A stretch of DNA of 64,000 nucleotides from positions 124,001-188,000 of the forward strand of contig JAJEJU010000025.1 of NCBI GenBank assembly GCA_021390615.1, in the 5' to 3' direction. Below, one piece after another: positions 56,993 to 64,000 of the stretch. Every line of letters starts with the position of its first letter. Within the stretch, counting starts at the first letter, position 1. The notes beneath the pieces are model-generated. The model was not told the origin of the DNA and did not search any database. It saw nothing but the letters and a program-made list of their open reading frames with translations. This DNA comes from Rhodanobacteraceae bacterium ZG21-1 (GTDB lineage Bacteria > Pseudomonadota > Gammaproteobacteria > Xanthomonadales > Rhodanobacteraceae). A program made the position numbers and the translations under genes.

Positions 56993-59900
56993 GTGTTCAG
57001 AGCTCTCATCGCCTTCGCGCTGACCCGCCGCGCCATCGTGCTGATGGCGCTGGCGGCCTTCTTCGTGGCCGGACTGGCCGCCTACGCCAGGCTCAACATC
57101 GAGGCCTATCCGAACCCGGCGCCGGTAATCCTGGAGATCACCGCGCAGTCGCCGGGGCTGTCCGCCGAAGAGATGGAGCGCAGCTTCACGCGCCCGCTCG
57201 AGGTCGGCCTGGCCACCACGCCCGGCGTCGACAATATCCGCTCCACCTCGTTCTACGGGCTGTCCTTCGTCCGCGTCACCTTCAAGTACGGCATCGACTA
57301 CTACTTCGCCTACACCCAGGCCGCGCTCAACCTGCAGCAGAACGTCAGCCTGCCCAACAGCGTGCAGCCGCAGATCCAGGCCTCCAGCCTGGTCGGCGAG
57401 ATCTATCGCTATCAGCTGGTCGGGCCGCCGCATTTCGGGCTGACCAACCTGCGCACACTGCAGGACTGGGTGGTCACGCGCCGGCTGCTGTCGGTGCCCG
57501 GCATCGCCCAGGTGGTGACCTGGGGCGGCACCACCAAGGAATACGACGTCGACGCCGACCTCGACAAGCTGCAGGGCTATCACGTCACCCTGCCCCAGCT
57601 GATCGGCGCGATCGGCAACGCCAACGTCAACGTCGGCGGCCGCACCATCAACCTCGGCCAGCAGTCGGTGAACATCCGCGGCGTCGGGCTGATCAAGAAC
57701 ACCGACGACATCGGCAACATCGTGCTGTCGCAGTCGAACGGCACGCCGGTGCTGGTGAAGGACGTGGCCAGGGTTTCGATCGGCGCGGTGCCGCGGCTGG
57801 GCAAGGCCGGGCGCGACGCGCAGAGCGACGTGGTCACCGGTATCGTGGTGATGAACCGCACCGAGAAGACCAACGACGTGGTGGCGCGGGTCAAGGCCGC
57901 GGTGGAGAAGATCAACCGCGACGGCAGCCTGCCGCCCGGCGTGCAGGTGGTGCCGTTCTACGATCGCTCGATCCTGGTCGGGGTGACCACGCACACCGTG
58001 CTGCACAACCTGATCTTCGGCTGCCTGCTGGTGTTCCTGATCCAGTGGGTGTTCCTGGGCGACCTGCGCAGCGCGATCATCGTCAGCGCGAACATCCCGA
58101 TCGCGCTGTTCTTCAGCATCATCATCCTGGTGCTGCTGGGCGACTCGGCCAACCTGCTGTCGGTGGGCGCGGTGGACTTCGGCATCATCGTCGACTCGGC
58201 GGTGATCCTCACCGAGAACATCTTCCGCAACTTCCAGAAAGAGCGCGAGGAACGCCAGCAGCTACTGCACGACCAGGCGCAGAGCGACTTCGCCATGTAC
58301 GCGCGCGGCAGCGCGGCGCACGACTGGACCGAACGGCTGCGCCTGCTGTTCATCAGCGCCGTGCAGGTGGACCGCGCGGTGCTGTTCTCCTCGGCCATCA
58401 CCGTCGCCGCCTTCATTCCGCTGTTCACCATGCAGGGCGTGGAGGGCCAGATCTTCAACCCGATGGCGCGCACCTACGCCTATGCCTTGTCGGGCGCCCT
58501 GCTCGCCACCTTCACGGTGACGCCGGTGCTCGCTTCGCTGCTGCTGCCCAAGCGCGTGAAGGAAGTGGAGACGGTGTTCGTGCGCGCGATCCGCCGGGTC
58601 TATTCGCCGGTGCTGCGCTGGGCCCTGCAGCGCCGCAAGGCCACCGTGGCGATCGGCGGCGCCTTCCTGCTGCTCGCCGCCCTGCTGCTGTCGCGCATCG
58701 GCAGCGAATTCCTGCCCGCGCTGGAGGAAGGCAATCTGTGGATCCGCGCCACCCTGCCGACCACCATCTCGCTGGAGGCCGGCATGGACAAGGTCGACCG
58801 CATGCGGCAGATCATCAAGGCGCACCCCGAGGTGATCACCGTGGTGTCCCAGCACGGGCGCCCGGACGACGGCAGCGACGCCTCCGGCTTCTACAACGTC
58901 GAGCTGTTCGTGCCGCTGAAGCCGGAAGACGAGTGGCCCGGCGGACATACCAAGGCGCAGCTGGTCGAACAACTGCAAAAGGAATTCACCGACGAATTCC
59001 CCGGCGTGGAATTCAATTTCTCGCAGTACATCCAGGACAACATCGAGGAAGGCCTGTCGGGCGTGAAGGGCGCCAACTCGGTCAAGGTGATCGGCCCCGA
59101 CCTCGGCGTGCTGGAAAAACTGGCCGACCGCATCCGCGACGAGATGAGCCGGGTCAAGGGCATCGAGGACCTCGGCGTGTTCCACGTGCTCGGCCAGCCC
59201 AATCTCAACATCACCATCGATCGCGCCAAGGCGGCGCGCTACGGCCTCAACACCGGCGACATCAACACGGTGGTGCAGGCCGCCGCCGGCGGCACCCAGG
59301 CCACCGCCGTGCTGGAGGACGACCGGCAGTTCTCGCTGGTGGTGCGGCTGGCGCCGCGCTATCGCTCCGACATCCGCGCGATCGGCGACATCCAGGTCGG
59401 CTACAGCACGCCTAGCGGCGATACCGCCTACGTGCCCTTGCGCGAAGTCGCCGACATCAGCCTGGACACCGGCGCCTCCTACATCTATCACGAGAGCGCC
59501 GAGCGCTTCATCCCGGTCAAGTTCAGCGTGCGCGGACGCGACCTGGGCAGCACCGTGCAGGAAGCGCAGGCGCGCATCGCGCGCAACGTGGCGCTGCCCA
59601 GCGGCTACCACATCGTCTGGGCCGGCGAGTTCGAGGACATGCAGCAGGCCAAACAGCGCCTGGCCATCGTGCTGCCGATCGCGGTGGGCCTGATCCTGGC
59701 TCTGCTGTTCACCTTGTTCAACTCGCTGCGCGACAGTCTGCTCACGCTCGCGGCGATTCCGTTCTCGATCGCCGGCGGCATCATCGCGCTGTACCTGTCC
59801 GGGCTGAACATGAGCGTGTCGGCGGCGATCGGCTTCGTCTCGCTGTTCGGCGTGTCGGTGATGAACGGCATCCTGGTGATCTCCTATTTCAACCAACTGG

Positions 59901-60181
59901 TGTTCGCCGGCAAGACCCCGCTGGAAGCGATGTACCTGGCCGCCGAGCAGCGCATGCGCCCGATGCTGATGACGGCCTTGTCGGCCTGCATCGGCCTGCT
60001 GCCCGCGGCGTTGTCGACCGGCATCGGCAGCCAGGTGCAGCGGCCGTTGGCCACGGTGGTAGTGGGCGGCATGCTGCTCGGCCCAGTGATGCTGCTGGTG
60101 GTGGCGCCCGCCCTGCAGGTGCTGGCGGTTGAATGGTCACAGCGGCGCCAGGCGCGCCGGGCCAGCGCGGAGGAAGGCTGA
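56993..60181 (+). CDS. RND efflux permease (CzcA/CusA-like)
   Basis: 1062 residues with twelve membrane helices and two large periplasmic loops. TM4 reads VDFGIIVDSAVILTENIFRN, in which the two Asp and the Glu are the proton-relay set seen in heavy-metal (HME) RND pumps. The loops start at LNIEAYPNPAPVILEITAQS, with AEEMERSFTRPLE, again CzcA-like. GTG start at 56993. The next gene overlaps by one base (TGATG). Metal selectivity cannot be assigned: the substrate Met/Asp residues of CusA or CzcA are not apparent, so drug-like cargo is possible. Confidence 0.93.
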   Translation: MFRALIAFALTRRAIVLMALAAFFVAGLAAYARLNIEAYPNPAPVILEITAQSPGLSAEEMERSFTRPLEVGLATTPGVDNIRSTSFYGLSFVRVTFKYGIDYYFAYTQAALNLQQNVSLPNSVQPQIQASSLVGEIYRYQLVGPPHFGLTNLRTLQDWVVTRRLLSVPGIAQVVTWGGTTKEYDVDADLDKLQGYHVTLPQLIGAIGNANVNVGGRTINLGQQSVNIRGVGLIKNTDDIGNIVLSQSNGTPVLVKDVARVSIGAVPRLGKAGRDAQSDVVTGIVVMNRTEKTNDVVARVKAAVEKINRDGSLPPGVQVVPFYDRSILVGVTTHTVLHNLIFGCLLVFLIQWVFLGDLRSAIIVSANIPIALFFSIIILVLLGDSANLLSVGAVDFGIIVDSAVILTENIFRNFQKEREERQQLLHDQAQSDFAMYARGSAAHDWTERLRLLFISAVQVDRAVLFSSAITVAAFIPLFTMQGVEGQIFNPMARTYAYALSGALLATFTVTPVLASLLLPKRVKEVETVFVRAIRRVYSPVLRWALQRRKATVAIGGAFLLLAALLLSRIGSEFLPALEEGNLWIRATLPTTISLEAGMDKVDRMRQIIKAHPEVITVVSQHGRPDDGSDASGFYNVELFVPLKPEDEWPGGHTKAQLVEQLQKEFTDEFPGVEFNFSQYIQDNIEEGLSGVKGANSVKVIGPDLGVLEKLADRIRDEMSRVKGIEDLGVFHVLGQPNLNITIDRAKAARYGLNTGDINTVVQAAAGGTQATAVLEDDRQFSLVVRLAPRYRSDIRAIGDIQVGYSTPSGDTAYVPLREVADISLDTGASYIYHESAERFIPVKFSVRGRDLGSTVQEAQARIARNVALPSGYHIVWAGEFEDMQQAKQRLAIVLPIAVGLILALLFTLFNSLRDSLLTLAAIPFSIAGGIIALYLSGLNMSVSAAIGFVSLFGVSVMNGILVISYFNQLVFAGKTPLEAMYLAAEQRMRPMLMTALSACIGLLPAALSTGIGSQVQRPLATVVVGGMLLGPVMLLVVAPALQVLAVEWSQRRQARRASAEEG

Positions 60182-61671
60182 TGCGCCTCGCCATGCACCG
60201 CGCCCGGACGTTGACCCGCTGCGTCCTGCTGCTGGCGATCGCGCTAAGCGCCGGCTGCGCAGTGGGGCCGGACTATCGCCGGCCGCCACTGCCGGAACCG
60301 CCGCGCTACACGCGGGCGCCTGCGCCGGCCAGCGTCGGCGCAACAGCCGACCGGCAGCGCCTGGAGGTGGGCGGCACGATCGAACAGGCCTGGTGGCAGG
60401 CCTTCGGTTCGCCCAGCCTGGATGCGCTGGTCAAGCGCGCCTTTGCGCACAACCCCAGCATCGTCGGCGCGCAGGCGGCGTTGCGCCAGGCCCAGGAGCA
60501 GGTGGCGGCGCAGCGCAGCGCCTACTTCCCCAGCGCACAGCTCGACTATTCGCCGAGCCGGCAGAAAAACGCGGTGGGCACGATCTCGCCCACGCTGACT
60601 TCCGGCCAGGCGCTGTACACCTTGCACACCGCGCAGCTCAACATCAGCTATACCGCCGATGTGTTCGGGCTGAACCGCCGCAGCGTCGAGTCGCTGCAGG
60701 CGCAAGCCGACGCACAGCGCTTCGAACTGCAGGCGGCCTATCTCACGCTGGCATCCAACGTGGTCGCCGCCGCGATCCAGGAAGCCATGCTGCGCGCCCA
60801 ATTGCAGGCCAGCCGCGAAATCGTCGCGGCGGACACGCAAGCACTGCAGATCCTGCATCGCCAGCAGGCTCTTGGCGGCGCCTCGGGCTTGGACGTGGCG
60901 ACCCAGGAAAGCGCACTGGCCCAGGCCGAGCAAGCCATCCCGCCGCTGCAGAAGCAGTTGGAGCAGACCCGCGACCTGCTGGCGGTGCTGGTCGGCGAGG
61001 CGCCGGCGCAGGGCGGGCTCGACGACTTCGAGCTGAGCCGCCTGCACCTGCCGCGCGAGCTGCCGCTCAGTCTGCCCTCGCAACTGGTGGATCAGCGCCC
61101 CGACGTGCGCGCCGCCGAGGCCCAGGTGCACGCCGCCAGCGCCGAGATCGGCGTCGCCATCGCCAACCGGCTGCCGCAGTTCTCGATCTCCGCCACCGAC
61201 GGCGGCAGCGCCACCAGCTTCGGCAGCATGTTCTCGGACCACAATAAATTCTGGAGCCTGACCGGCAACCTGGCCGGGACCGTGTTCGACTTTGGTGCGC
61301 TCAAGCATCGCCAGCGCGCCGCCGAAGCAGCGCTGCAGCAGGCCGCCGCGCAATACCAGGGCGTGGTGCTTGGCGCCTTCCAGAATGTCGCGGACGCGCT
61401 GTACGCCCTGCAGGCTGATGCCGTCGCGCTGCAGGCGGCGCAGCACGCCGAAGACGCGGCGCGCAAGACGCTGGAACTGTCGCGGCACCAGCTCGACGCC
61501 GGCGAGATCAGCGGACTCGCCCTGCTCAACGCAGAGCAGGCCTATCAGCAGGCCCGGGTGGGCCGGATCCAGGCACTCGCCGCGCGCTACAGCGATACGG
61601 CCGCGCTGATCCAAGCGCTCGGCGGCGGCTGGGGCGGCGACCACGGCGACGCCGTCGCGAACCAACCCTAG
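60181..61671 (+). CDS. Outer-membrane efflux channel lipoprotein (OprM/NodT-type)
   Basis: 496 residues with a lipoprotein signal ending ALSAGC (mature Cys about 22) and the family opening AVGPDYRRPPLPEP. Two repeats of the TolC fold are visible (NPSIVGAQAALRQAQEQVAA ... LVDQRPDVRAAEAQVHAASA, GVVLGAFQNVADAL). The trimer forms the outer-membrane tunnel for the RND pump encoded just upstream; one base is shared between stop and start. This completes an ArsR-regulated tripartite system together with the DHA2 pump. Weak GAAGG precedes the ATG. Confidence 0.93.
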   Translation: MRLAMHRARTLTRCVLLLAIALSAGCAVGPDYRRPPLPEPPRYTRAPAPASVGATADRQRLEVGGTIEQAWWQAFGSPSLDALVKRAFAHNPSIVGAQAALRQAQEQVAAQRSAYFPSAQLDYSPSRQKNAVGTISPTLTSGQALYTLHTAQLNISYTADVFGLNRRSVESLQAQADAQRFELQAAYLTLASNVVAAAIQEAMLRAQLQASREIVAADTQALQILHRQQALGGASGLDVATQESALAQAEQAIPPLQKQLEQTRDLLAVLVGEAPAQGGLDDFELSRLHLPRELPLSLPSQLVDQRPDVRAAEAQVHAASAEIGVAIANRLPQFSISATDGGSATSFGSMFSDHNKFWSLTGNLAGTVFDFGALKHRQRAAEAALQQAAAQYQGVVLGAFQNVADALYALQADAVALQAAQHAEDAARKTLELSRHQLDAGEISGLALLNAEQAYQQARVGRIQALAARYSDTAALIQALGGGWGGDHGDAVANQP

Positions 61672-61707
61672 AGTCGACGGCATCCGCTACGTCGCGTCCA
61701 CCCAAGC

Positions 61708-62259
61708 TCAGGCGCGATTTTCCCGCAGCATGTTGCAGAAGGTCGCGCCCTGCTCGACCGCATCGTCGACGGCGACATGCGTATGCGGCAGCGGATCGAA
61801 CCAATGATTCGGCATGTTGCGCTTGATGCTCGCGCGATAGTCGGTCTTCATCAGCGCCATCGCGAACGACTTCATGTCCAGCGCCGAATGGCCGAACGGG
61901 CTTTCGCCCACGAAACGTATCAGGTACCAGTAGACGAACAGGAAATCGAAGCCGGCCGGATAGGCCACGAACACCGGCTTGCCGCCCTGCGCGGCGATCC
62001 ACTCGACGTAGCGCTTCATCGCGCCGGCCGGCGTTTCCAGCTGCTCGCGGCAGGCCGCCCAGGCCTCCGGCTGGGTGGCCCACCAGCGTGCCGTCGCTGG
62101 ATGCGCCGTGGCCCCCAGCAAGGTCTCCAGGTTGGCCGAGAAGGTCGAAAGCAGGCGCTTGTCGGCGGTATAGGCCGCCGCCCCCAGGCTGAGCATCGAA
62201 TGCGGGCCGGGAATCGGGCCATCCGTCTCAACATCCGTGCTGATATAGATCTCGCTCAT
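61708..62259 (-). CDS. DnaQ-like 3'-5' exonuclease
   Basis: 183 residues of a DEDDh-type nuclease: motif [21 protein letters not shown] (Asp, Glu), motif II with [15 protein letters not shown] (Asp) and motif [16 protein letters not shown] (His and Asp five apart). Single-domain proteins of this type trim nucleic acids or act on RNA; a role in DNA repair or RNA turnover cannot be separated by sequence. It is convergent with the efflux operon, 36 bp from its stop. Confidence 0.88.
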   Translation of the reverse strand: MSEIYISTDVETDGPIPGPHSMLSLGAAAYTADKRLLSTFSANLETLLGATAHPATARWWATQPEAWAACREQLETPAGAMKRYVEWIAAQGGKPVFVAYPAGFDFLFVYWYLIRFVGESPFGHSALDMKSFAMALMKTDYRASIKRNMPNHWFDPLPHTHVAVDDAVEQGATFCNMLRENRA

Positions 62260-62618
62260 CGCCTAAAACTAGCACGGCGACGCAGCGCGCGAACCAGGCA
62301 GCGCCGAGGCGCATGGCCGCGCCCACCGCAGCGGCCCGATGCCGCGGCCTGTGCAATTGATCGCAAATGGATGGCCGTCCCCGCATTATTGTCGCGAGTG
62401 ACGGAAAGCCCGCCACATGGGCCGCAACGGATGCCATGTCGGACTTGCTGGGGAATTCGCCGTTGGATCATGCGTTGTTCTTCGCCGATCTCGAGACCAC
62501 GGGCGCCAGCCTGCGCATGCCCGTTGACGCAAACCCCGATGATCCGACCAGGCGCGAACGGCAAGCACATCACCCTGGAGCGCCACCCCAGCCTTCCAGC
62601 GCAAATTGCGACCCGGTA
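62260..62618. other. Gene-free stretch before the effector-immunity pair
   Basis: Two overlapping frames, one starting at 62367 and reading SDLLGNSPLDHALFF, another ending NGKHITLERHPSLP before a stop at 62619, have an N-terminal VgrG-like feel but are too short and broken to call. No promoter is identified with confidence. Confidence 0.35.
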
Positions 62619-63263
62619 GTGGCGGGCGTAAAGTCGTCCGAGCCTTCGCAGAGGCTGCGACATCCGCCATCCCGCCCCGCCCTCCGCTCCATCGCCCTCT
62701 CTCTACTCCTGATGACAGGATGCCATCCCGCCATGTCTGCCGACGCCATTGCGCACATCGAACCGCCCGCAGCGACCGAAGCTGCGCCGCTGCATTTCAA
62801 GGTCCACAACTTCGCGGCCCATTGCTACAACACCCAGAGCTGCAGTGTGGTCTACGACGAGAACGACTTCACCCGCCTGTTCCACGACAAGCCGTCACCG
62901 GCACCGGAAGGCGCGGACTACAAGGAGCGCTGGGGCAAGGCCCCTTACCTCGGCGTGCACAATTTCCCGGCGCCGGCGGAGGTGCGCTGGACCTCGCAGG
63001 ACGGCTCGGCCCACCAGGCCAGCGTGGACATCGGCGAAATCTTCAAGGACGAATTGATCTGGCACAAAGTGCCCAAGGCGCAGATGGCGAACTTCTACGA
63101 AGGCCCGGTGGCCGGCACGCCGGACATCGTGCTCGAGGTAAACGACCGCACCATCAATGTCTACATGACGATGCTGATCCCGACCAAGTCCGAGCAGATC
63201 CCCGGCAACAAATACAGCTTCAGCCGGCACGATCTGCTGCTGGCCTGGACCCACACCTACTGA
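62619..63263 (+). CDS. Lipoprotein, probable immunity protein of the adjacent phospholipase-like effector
   Basis: About 214 residues from a GTG at 62619 (start uncertain; no ATG is placed well). A basic N-terminus precedes SIALSLLLMTGC, a lipobox with Cys about residue 35. The mature domain of about 180 residues (APLHFKVHNFAAHCYNTQSC ... SFSRHDLLLAWTHTY) is compact, Tyr/His-rich, and resembles DUF3304-type lipoproteins found beside type VI phospholipases. It ends 16 bp before the effector-like gene, with which it is surely co-transcribed. Membrane-anchored inhibitors are the usual partners of periplasm-acting lipases; the role is inferred from context. Confidence 0.7.
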   Translation: MAGVKSSEPSQRLRHPPSRPALRSIALSLLLMTGCHPAMSADAIAHIEPPAATEAAPLHFKVHNFAAHCYNTQSCSVVYDENDFTRLFHDKPSPAPEGADYKERWGKAPYLGVHNFPAPAEVRWTSQDGSAHQASVDIGEIFKDELIWHKVPKAQMANFYEGPVAGTPDIVLEVNDRTINVYMTMLIPTKSEQIPGNKYSFSRHDLLLAWTHTY

Positions 63264-63279
63264 TTACGGAGCCACGGAC

Positions 63280-64000
63280 ATGGGCGGTGGAAGAAATACC
63301 GGCAACGGCACCACGGGCGATGGCGTCTCGACTTATCCGGCCGACGATGCCCGGCTGGCAACCTACGTTGTCGCCAGCGGCGAACTGGCGACGTTTCATG
63401 CGCCCGTGCTGCTGCCTCAGGACGACCCGCATGCACGCCTGTTCGTCGCGGCGTTCGACGGCACCGGCAACGACTCGCTGAAAAACCCTTCGCACGCGAC
63501 CAATGTCGCGAACCTGCACGACCAGACCGTGCTTGCTTCCAATCGCGATGGCCACCTCTCCACCGGCTACATGGCCGGCCCTGGCACGCAGAGCGGCTTT
63601 CTCACCAGCACGCTGGACAGCGCCACCGGGCGAACCTACGACCAGCGCCTGGAAGGCATGTACAAGCAGTTCATCGACCAGGCCTACCTGTGGAAACAAG
63701 AGGATCCCCAGGCCAAGATCAGCGTCGCCGACATCGGCTTCAGCCGCGGCGCCGAACAGGCCGCCGGCTTCGCGCGCATGGTTCACGAACGCGGCATCCA
63801 GGACCCGACCGGCGCCACCTACAGCTACAACAAGGACGGCCTGATCACCAAGGTGAGCTACAGCAAGGACAAGGAACCCCTGGTTCCGCCCGGACGGGTT
63901 CCCCAGGTGGAAGGCCTGTTCGATGCGGTCGGCACCGGCGAGCCGCACAAGCACGATCGGCGGCCGCCGCCTTCGGTCATCTCCGGCGTCCACATCATCG
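63280..64000 (+). CDS. DUF2235/Tle1-like phospholipase effector, partial (runs off right edge)
   Basis: The first 240 residues are visible. The FDGTGND motif (residues 60-66) and the nucleophile elbow DIGFSRGAEQAAGFARM (Ser155, G-x-S-x-G) define a DUF2235 alpha/beta-hydrolase, as in Tle1 antibacterial phospholipases. FDAVGTGEP matches the FDTVG region of that family. CGGAG stands eight bases before the ATG at 63280. The Gly-rich N-terminus has no signal peptide, as expected of a cargo of a contact-dependent system. Whether it ends in an XVIPCD (type IV) or is VgrG-linked (type VI) is hidden past the edge. Confidence 0.85.
   Translation, partial: MGGGRNTGNGTTGDGVSTYPADDARLATYVVASGELATFHAPVLLPQDDPHARLFVAAFDGTGNDSLKNPSHATNVANLHDQTVLASNRDGHLSTGYMAGPGTQSGFLTSTLDSATGRTYDQRLEGMYKQFIDQAYLWKQEDPQAKISVADIGFSRGAEQAAGFARMVHERGIQDPTGATYSYNKDGLITKVSYSKDKEPLVPPGRVPQVEGLFDAVGTGEPHKHDRRPPPSVISGVHII

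Overview
The window reads as chromosome of a high-GC gammaproteobacterium of the Xanthomonadales, most likely Rhodanobacteraceae (Rhodanobacter/Dyella-like). This is an inference from several features: the HutF-type histidine pathway, a C-terminal tail resembling the XVIPCD secretion signal of Xanthomonadales type IV effectors, the GNAT-nitrilase fusion, and the many LysR-divergent gene pairs. There is no rRNA, tRNA, complete insertion sequence or CRISPR array. Most of the window is dense, GC-rich and ordinary. The exceptions are AT-richer patches at 1-883 and about 21480-22290.

Layout. 1-883: AT-richer DNA with a P-loop ATPase that runs off the left edge, ending directly at the hutU stop. 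884-2554: hutU. 2658-7776: three tandem paralogous TPR-type exported proteins separated by a duplicated 125-bp spacer. 7958-10997: membrane-anchored catalase-like peroxidase coupled to a cytochrome b561, converging on an S41 protease. 11139-14582: alkylation repair pair (Ada/AlkA fusion plus Ogt) and a nucleotide pyrophosphatase-like lipoprotein. 14878-17613: a LysR regulator, then a quinone reductase divergent from a TetR repressor across a striking double operator. 17929-20992: three secreted proteins, two of them diverged paralogs of unknown, possibly glycosidase-like, type. 21253-22290: a remnant of an XVIPCD effector tail, an AT-rich orphan gene and a structured, terminator-ended non-coding stretch. 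22303-29863: MFS/VOC, LysR regulators, a class II aldolase-like protein, a CmcJ/NvfI-type oxidoreductase, a DsbA-like isomerase and a DMT exporter.

30089-32802: a Cpx-like envelope stress circuit. The sensor and regulator genes overlap, the Spy/CpxP-like chaperone is divergent, and a perfect GTAAA-N5-GTAAA box lies between them. 32922-37488: a LysR-controlled cluster of two aldo/keto reductases, an ABM monooxygenase and an alpha/beta hydrolase. 37489-37980: diverged repeats, a 13-bp hairpin and a tiny lipoprotein. 38101-43885: hutF and, divergently, a GNAT-nitrilase fusion, a ClC exchanger and hutI with 4-bp overlaps; hutU is 36 kb away, so the histidine pathway is split. 43911-47450: a TonB-dependent receptor and ribosomal protein THX. 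47754-50006: zinc homeostasis genes (CDF exporter, MerC-like protein, Fur/Zur regulator) with a candidate Zur dyad.

50425-52456: a second two-component system. 53349-61671: an ArsR-type repressor with a clear dyad operator, divergent from a DHA2 MFS pump followed by a complete tripartite RND efflux system. 61708-62259: a DnaQ-like exonuclease. 62619-64000: a lipoprotein followed by a DUF2235/Tle1-like phospholipase cut by the right edge, which looks like an antibacterial effector-immunity pair.

The strongest leads are the effector-immunity pair together with the XVIPCD remnant, the edge ATPase on foreign-looking DNA, the paralogous secreted TIM-barrel-like pair, and several clean operators that define regulons.
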